Assembly (NCBI RefSeq): GCF_040958095.1
Contig: NC_091220.1
Location: 23,256,942-23,320,941 of the forward strand
DNA: 64,000 nt
Source of the DNA: Procambarus clarkii
Lineage: Eukaryota; Arthropoda; Malacostraca; Decapoda; Cambaridae
Direction: 5' to 3'
Position 1 is the stretch's first letter. Every line of letters begins with the position of its first letter. The notes under the pieces were generated by a model. That model searched no databases and was not told the DNA's origin. It was given only the letters and a program-made list of their open reading frames with translations. Made by a program: the position numbers and the translations under genes. Shown piece after piece: positions 59,495-64,000 of the stretch.

Positions 59495-60028
59495 CTGCTG
59501 TATAGCCTGAATTCAAATTATAATCTCATTTAACTACCTTTGTGTACTTTAGCTCTGCCTTTCCTTTCAAAAGGTTTTAACTATAGTTAAAAAAATAATA
59601 ATAATAATAATATTGTCATCTTTATTATTGTCTTTTTTTTTTTTACTCCCATGTTCCATAGTAAACTGGCTTTGCCTGTGTCCTCTAGTATTAACTTCAT
59701 TATCCAGTGTTCCTGAGTATACCTCTATTTAAACTACCTCAGTTTGTTTTAGTGTAACTTTAGTATTCAACTATAGTGTACCTATAATAGTATAGTAAGC
59801 AAGCTTTTCATTTTATAGATTTCATAATTGCTTTTTGACTTTTTTAGTCATCTATTGTTATTAATTATTCTAGTTCATTTTTTACATTCCTAGTTCCCAT
59901 TAAGTTTTTTTTTTACTTAAAATTAACATTAAGTTTATATTACTTTAGAATTTTTATTCCACTTTTTTCTTTGTTTTCTATTTTGTAATTTGCCATTCTT
60001 GCCTTGTTTTCCTGCAAACAGCCTTTTT
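59495..60028. other. T-rich spacer between LINE F ORFs
   Basis: Runs of t and taa with no frame. It lies within the element, and I see no separate feature in it. Confidence 0.6.
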
Positions 60029-63004
60029 ATGCAGACAAGTATAGACCCAGATAGACTCTTATCCACTATCTATGACAATCATCACTTCAATGATCAAAAT
60101 TGCAGATATTTTACAGCACATGATGTAAACAATGTATTAACACATAATCACAATATCTCTGTAATCAACTTGAACGTTAGATCCCTAGGTAAACACTTCG
60201 ATGATGTTAGTGCCTTGATTGAAACTATTGACAACAAATTCTCTTTTATTATACTTACTGAAACGAGGTTGAAAGAGGATACTACTCAACTCTTTAACAT
60301 GCCTAACTACTCGGCAATTCACAACTGTCGTCAAATGCAGAGAGGTGGTGGTACTGCTCTTTACTACCACCAAGAACTAACATGCTTAAAAATAATTAGA
60401 ACTAGAGACTGCTGTGGGGAGTATATCTTCGCCAGTTTCAGAGTCAAGGGTGCCGAGTCTGTCCTGTCTGTGGGTGCAGTCTATAGAATTCCTAACACTG
60501 ATGTGTCCGAATTCAGTTCAAACCTTTGAAATCTAATACTAGATAACAGACTGAACAAAAACCATCTAATTATCGCAGGGGACTTTAATATTGACCTCTG
60601 CGAGCCTGAACACCCTACTGCTGTTAGCTTCCTCAACTGTATGAATTCCTGCTTCCTCATACCCTTAATCACTAGACCAACTAGAATCACTGACAGTACT
60701 GCTACGACTCTAGATCACATCTGGACCAACATAACCTCTCCGCTTACTTCAGGTATAATCACCGATAGCACTACAGACCATTACCCCACATTTCTCTTAA
60801 CTAACATTATCAAACCACCTCTTGAGTCAAGGGAGTTAAGCTTTAGGCTGCACAATGAAACTGCTATAAACAATTTTATAACTACTGCTGATAATGTCAA
60901 CTGGGAGTCCGAGTTAGGTAACATAGGGGACATCAACCTAGCAGTGCAATCTTTTCTACAAACAACTCTTAGCCTTTATAACACCCACTGTCCTATGCTT
61001 ACAAAACAAGTCACAAACAAAAGGCTTAACAATCCTTGGCTTACAAAGGGAATACAGTACTTAAATCCATTAACAAAAAACACGACCTTGAGAAGAAGTA
61101 TAGGTTAGGAACCGTCTCCAAAGAATTCTCAAAGAATTACTCGTTATTGCTATCAAAAATAATTAGACGAGCCAAAACTAAATAATATGAAGATAAATTT
61201 ACCCAAATAAAGAGCAACACTAAAAAAACTTGGAGCACAATTTCACAAATATTGGGATCAAAGAAGATTTTAAATAACAAACCAACACTCCTGTCCAATA
61301 ACGTTGGTCAGCTTTCAGCCTCTGATTCTGCTATTGAGTTCAATAGGTTCTTCTCTTCCATTGGGTCATCCCTTGCAAATGATATTCCATCTTCCAGTAC
61401 TGATGTTAAGGACTATCTTACAGGTAACTATCCACAGTCTCTGTACCTAACGCCTACTAATTCCACTGATGTCAATGAGATAATCTTTTCCCTTCAAACC
61501 AAGTCTAGTGCCCTCGAGGAGATACCAACTTTAATTTACAAAAAAGCCTCCAGATCTTTAGCCCCTGCTATTGCATTGCTCTTCAACAAGTCACTTGAAC
61601 TCCAAACCTTTCCAGACATTCTAAAAAAAACAAGAGTAACCCCTGTCCACAAATGTGGTGATTTCACAGATATTAACAACTACAGACCTATATCAATCCT
61701 GCCTAACTTGTCAAAAATATTCGAAAAACTAATCTACAAGCAGCTCTACTCTTTTCTAGCCAAACACAATATACTTAGCTCTTGTCAATATGGCTTCAGA
61801 CCCAAAAAAAAGCACTAACGATGCACTTATTAGTATGATTAACTTGATTCACGCAGCTCTTGATAAAAAGGAGTTCCCTGTTGGGTTATTTGTGGACCTG
61901 CATAAGGCTTTTGACACTGTCAACGACCAAAACCTTCTTCTTAAATTACATCATTATGGAGTCAGAGGACACTCCCTGCAATACCTCAAATCTTATCTTA
62001 CTGACAGGCTCCAGTATGTTTCTGTGAATAATACAATTTCTCCCACCCTACCCATCAACATTGGTGTTCCTCAGGGCAGCATACTTGGCCCTCTCCTCTT
62101 TCTCATCTACATTAATGACCTTCCAAATGCCTCCCAACATTTCAAACCAATTCTATTTGCTGACGTCACAACCTTCATTTACTCCAGTCCTGACCCCCTT
62201 GCTCTAAATGCCACAGTAAATACAGAGCTAGAGAAAGTCCATCTTTGGCTAACTGCCAACAAACTCACCCTTAACATTGACAAAACGTTCTATATTCTGT
62301 TTGGCAATAAATCCTCCAATCAAATATATCTCAAAATAAACAATACCCAAATTTGTAACAAATTAGATGGCAATTTGTAACAAATTAGATGGCAAAGATG
62401 GCAAATTCCTTGGCGTTCTCATCGACCACAAGCTGAATTTCCAGGGACACATTCTAAATATATCAAAAAAAGTTTCAAAAACTGTTGGCATTCTTTCTAA
62501 GATCAAATATTATGTACCCCGCCCTGCCCTGGTGACTCTATTACTCCCTCATCTATCCATATCTCAACTATGGTATTTGTGCTTGGGGTTCTACTACCCA
62601 AAATCATTTACGTCCTCTAATTACTCAACACAAAGCTGCTATTAGGACAATATCCAACTCTAGCCCCAGACATCACTCGGTACCCCCTACTCAAATCTCT
62701 GAATATGTTAGATATTAAGTCACTGCACATTCTCTCATGTGTATTATACATATATAAAACGCTGAACTGTAATGCCAATCCTGACCTCAAAAGATTCATT
62801 GAAGGTTGTAACAGAACCCATGAGCACCACACCAGAAATAAATACAGTTTTGATATTCCTAGAGTACGACTTAATCAAACTAGAAATGCTCTTCAAATCA
62901 AGGGACCCAGAATGTGGAATGACCTTCCCAACCATGTTAAAGACAGTACCTCTCTCAACCAGTTTAAGATAAAAACGAAGCACTACCTAATAAATTCCCT
63001 GTAA
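60029..63004 (+). pseudogene. LINE F ORF2: endonuclease and RT, broken
   Basis: ATG at 60029. Endonuclease: ISVINLNVRSLGKHFDD, ILTETRLKED, then a TGA at 60527-60529, then IIAGDFNIDLCEPEHP and TTDHYPTFL, where the usual SDH motif reads TDH. A frameshift occurs near 61065. [50 protein letters not shown] and FADV at 62156-62167, where the second catalytic Asp is Val (LINE D has Asp). A 23-bp duplication near 62348-62393 and a shift near 62535 follow. The C-terminus is LKIKTKHYLINSL-like. Clearly inactive. Confidence 0.87.
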
Positions 63005-63350
63005 CCTACCTTACTCCTCTGTTGTCAACCCATGTATTTTTTTTTCAAATCAACGCTGTTTGAATGTAATTGTCTGTAATAATTTGTAATTGTATTTGTG
63101 CTGCTTTTTCAGCCATGTTCCCCCCTCTTTTACTTCTATTTTTATTTGTTCTCAACACATTTTATTCTTTTTACCCATTAGTATTAAGCTTTAGTCATTA
63201 ATGTTTTTCCAGCCAGAAACGCTTTGCGTAATAGTGGCTTTAGGCATTGCATGTACTAGCTCTATCTATTAATCCAAAAAACTTTGTAAAATCTCTTTAT
63301 GTATGTACCTTACCTAAATAAACATTTATTTATTTATTTATGTATCTATT

Positions 63351-63804
63351 TATGCAAGTGACAATCTCTTGAAAGCTCGTTACGCAATTGTCACTGCTAC
63401 ATACACACACATATATGCACCCTAAGTGATTCAACAAGAGGCTTGCAACGGTCTCTATGCAAGGCATTTTTACGACTATGGGAAGTCTGCAGTTGCAGGT
63501 CTCACTCCACAACCGCCTAACCGGAGAGTCATGTGCATCCTTCACATACATACAGTAAGCAAATATTTTGGTTACTTTGCTAAGATTCCTGGCAGCGCAT
63601 CATTATGAATGAAGTACATGCGTATTTCTTGGACTCCATTGATGGTGTTATCTCTGAATTCTGCAAATTTCTTTTTCGTATTCCATTATATAATGACGCA
63701 AAGTATGCGAATAGCTAAACTTGCTCAATGAATTTGTGTTAGCTTCCTAATGTAATTGTATGGGGTTTGCATAAGTTTGTTGAGAATATAATTGAATGCT
63801 AGTT
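63351..63804. other. No recognisable gene
   Basis: Short frames at 63330-63608 on both strands overlap and match nothing I recognise. Confidence 0.5.
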
Positions 63805-64000
63805 TAGTTCATTTATTATGAATCCCATACCCATCTTGTGGGGTGGGTAGTGGTAAGGGTTACCACGGCGGGAAATGGACTCTGGTAATGAACCCAACAA
63901 TTCATTTTTGGCTCAAGCAAGAAAAACAAACAAATAATAAATAAACGAAATTGCCAAAATTAATTTGTGCAAGTTTGCAAATGTGATTGTAAAGTTTTTT
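63805..64000 (-). mobile_element. LINE C 3' UTR fragment, reverse orientation
   Basis: agttcatttattatgaatcc, catacccatcttgtggg and caattcattt are the reverse complement of the 53040-53160 3' UTR, with moderate divergence. It runs off the window edge, so more of the element may follow. Confidence 0.75.

Larger units (their letters stand above)
58561..63350 (+). mobile_element. LINE F: full-length-like non-LTR retrotransposon
   Basis: About 4.8 kb: ORF1 (58646-59494), a T-rich spacer, ORF2 with endonuclease and RT (60029-63004), and a 3' UTR ending in tttatttatttattta. LINE D is a truncated sibling. The left boundary is placed where satellite similarity stops and is approximate. No RNase H domain; the general look is Jockey/CR1-like. 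Confidence 0.85.

Overview
This is arthropod nuclear DNA, most likely from a decapod crustacean. That is inferred from TTAGG-type telomeric pentamers in short inverted-repeat elements, very long (TA)n tracts, abundant Penelope-like (PLE), CR1-like and I-like retroelements, and tRNA-derived SINEs. I see no convincing host protein-coding gene, rRNA or canonical tRNA. Nearly everything recognisable is a transposable element (TE), many nested inside one another, or tandem-repeat DNA. Most open frames are broken by stops and frameshifts. The main long intact frames are the gag-protease gene of a young LTR retrotransposon (15.8-18.6 kb) and a 5'-truncated Penelope RT/GIY-YIG frame (22.7-24.5 kb). 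Many nominal starts are not ATG; where it matters I give the first ATG.

Layout. 0-8 kb: a LINE fragment, a broken retrotransposon ORF1 with 18-bp repeats just upstream, and a 5'-truncated LINE with RNase H (LINE A). 8-10.7 kb: an inverted Penelope pair (copy A), a truncated inverted-repeat element and (TA)n. 10.7-20 kb: a piggyBac relic abuts a minus-strand RT element (G). G is split by a CR1-like insertion and by a complete 5.5-kb LTR retrotransposon with 5-bp target duplications. 20-25 kb: a tRNA-like SINE, then two Penelope copies (B, C) forming a 2.14-kb-armed head-to-head palindrome between (TA)n tracts. 25-30.3 kb: the endonuclease end of another G element, two inverted-repeat elements with TTAGG cores, a second Penelope family (PLE2) and Penelope copy D with terminal repeats. 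30.3-32 kb: a 25-bp minisatellite fused to a truncated second LTR element. 33-38.6 kb: an 18-bp minisatellite interrupted by an LTR fragment. 38.6-40.9 kb: a second LINE A copy and a CpG-rich island. 44-64 kb: a roughly 316-bp satellite invaded by a near-complete I-like LINE (C), then by LINE D containing CR1-like E1 containing E2, followed by LINE F, a longer relative of D.

The elements do not form a pathway; their relations are insertional. The least routine signals are: five copies of a conserved hammerhead-like three-way junction in the Penelope terminal repeats, with a non-canonical catalytic box, beside PLE2, which has a canonical box; the near-perfect Penelope palindrome; the recurrent placement of (TA)n at Penelope and inverted-repeat boundaries; the TTAGG-core inverted-repeat elements; and a recently inserted LTR element that keeps only gag and protease.
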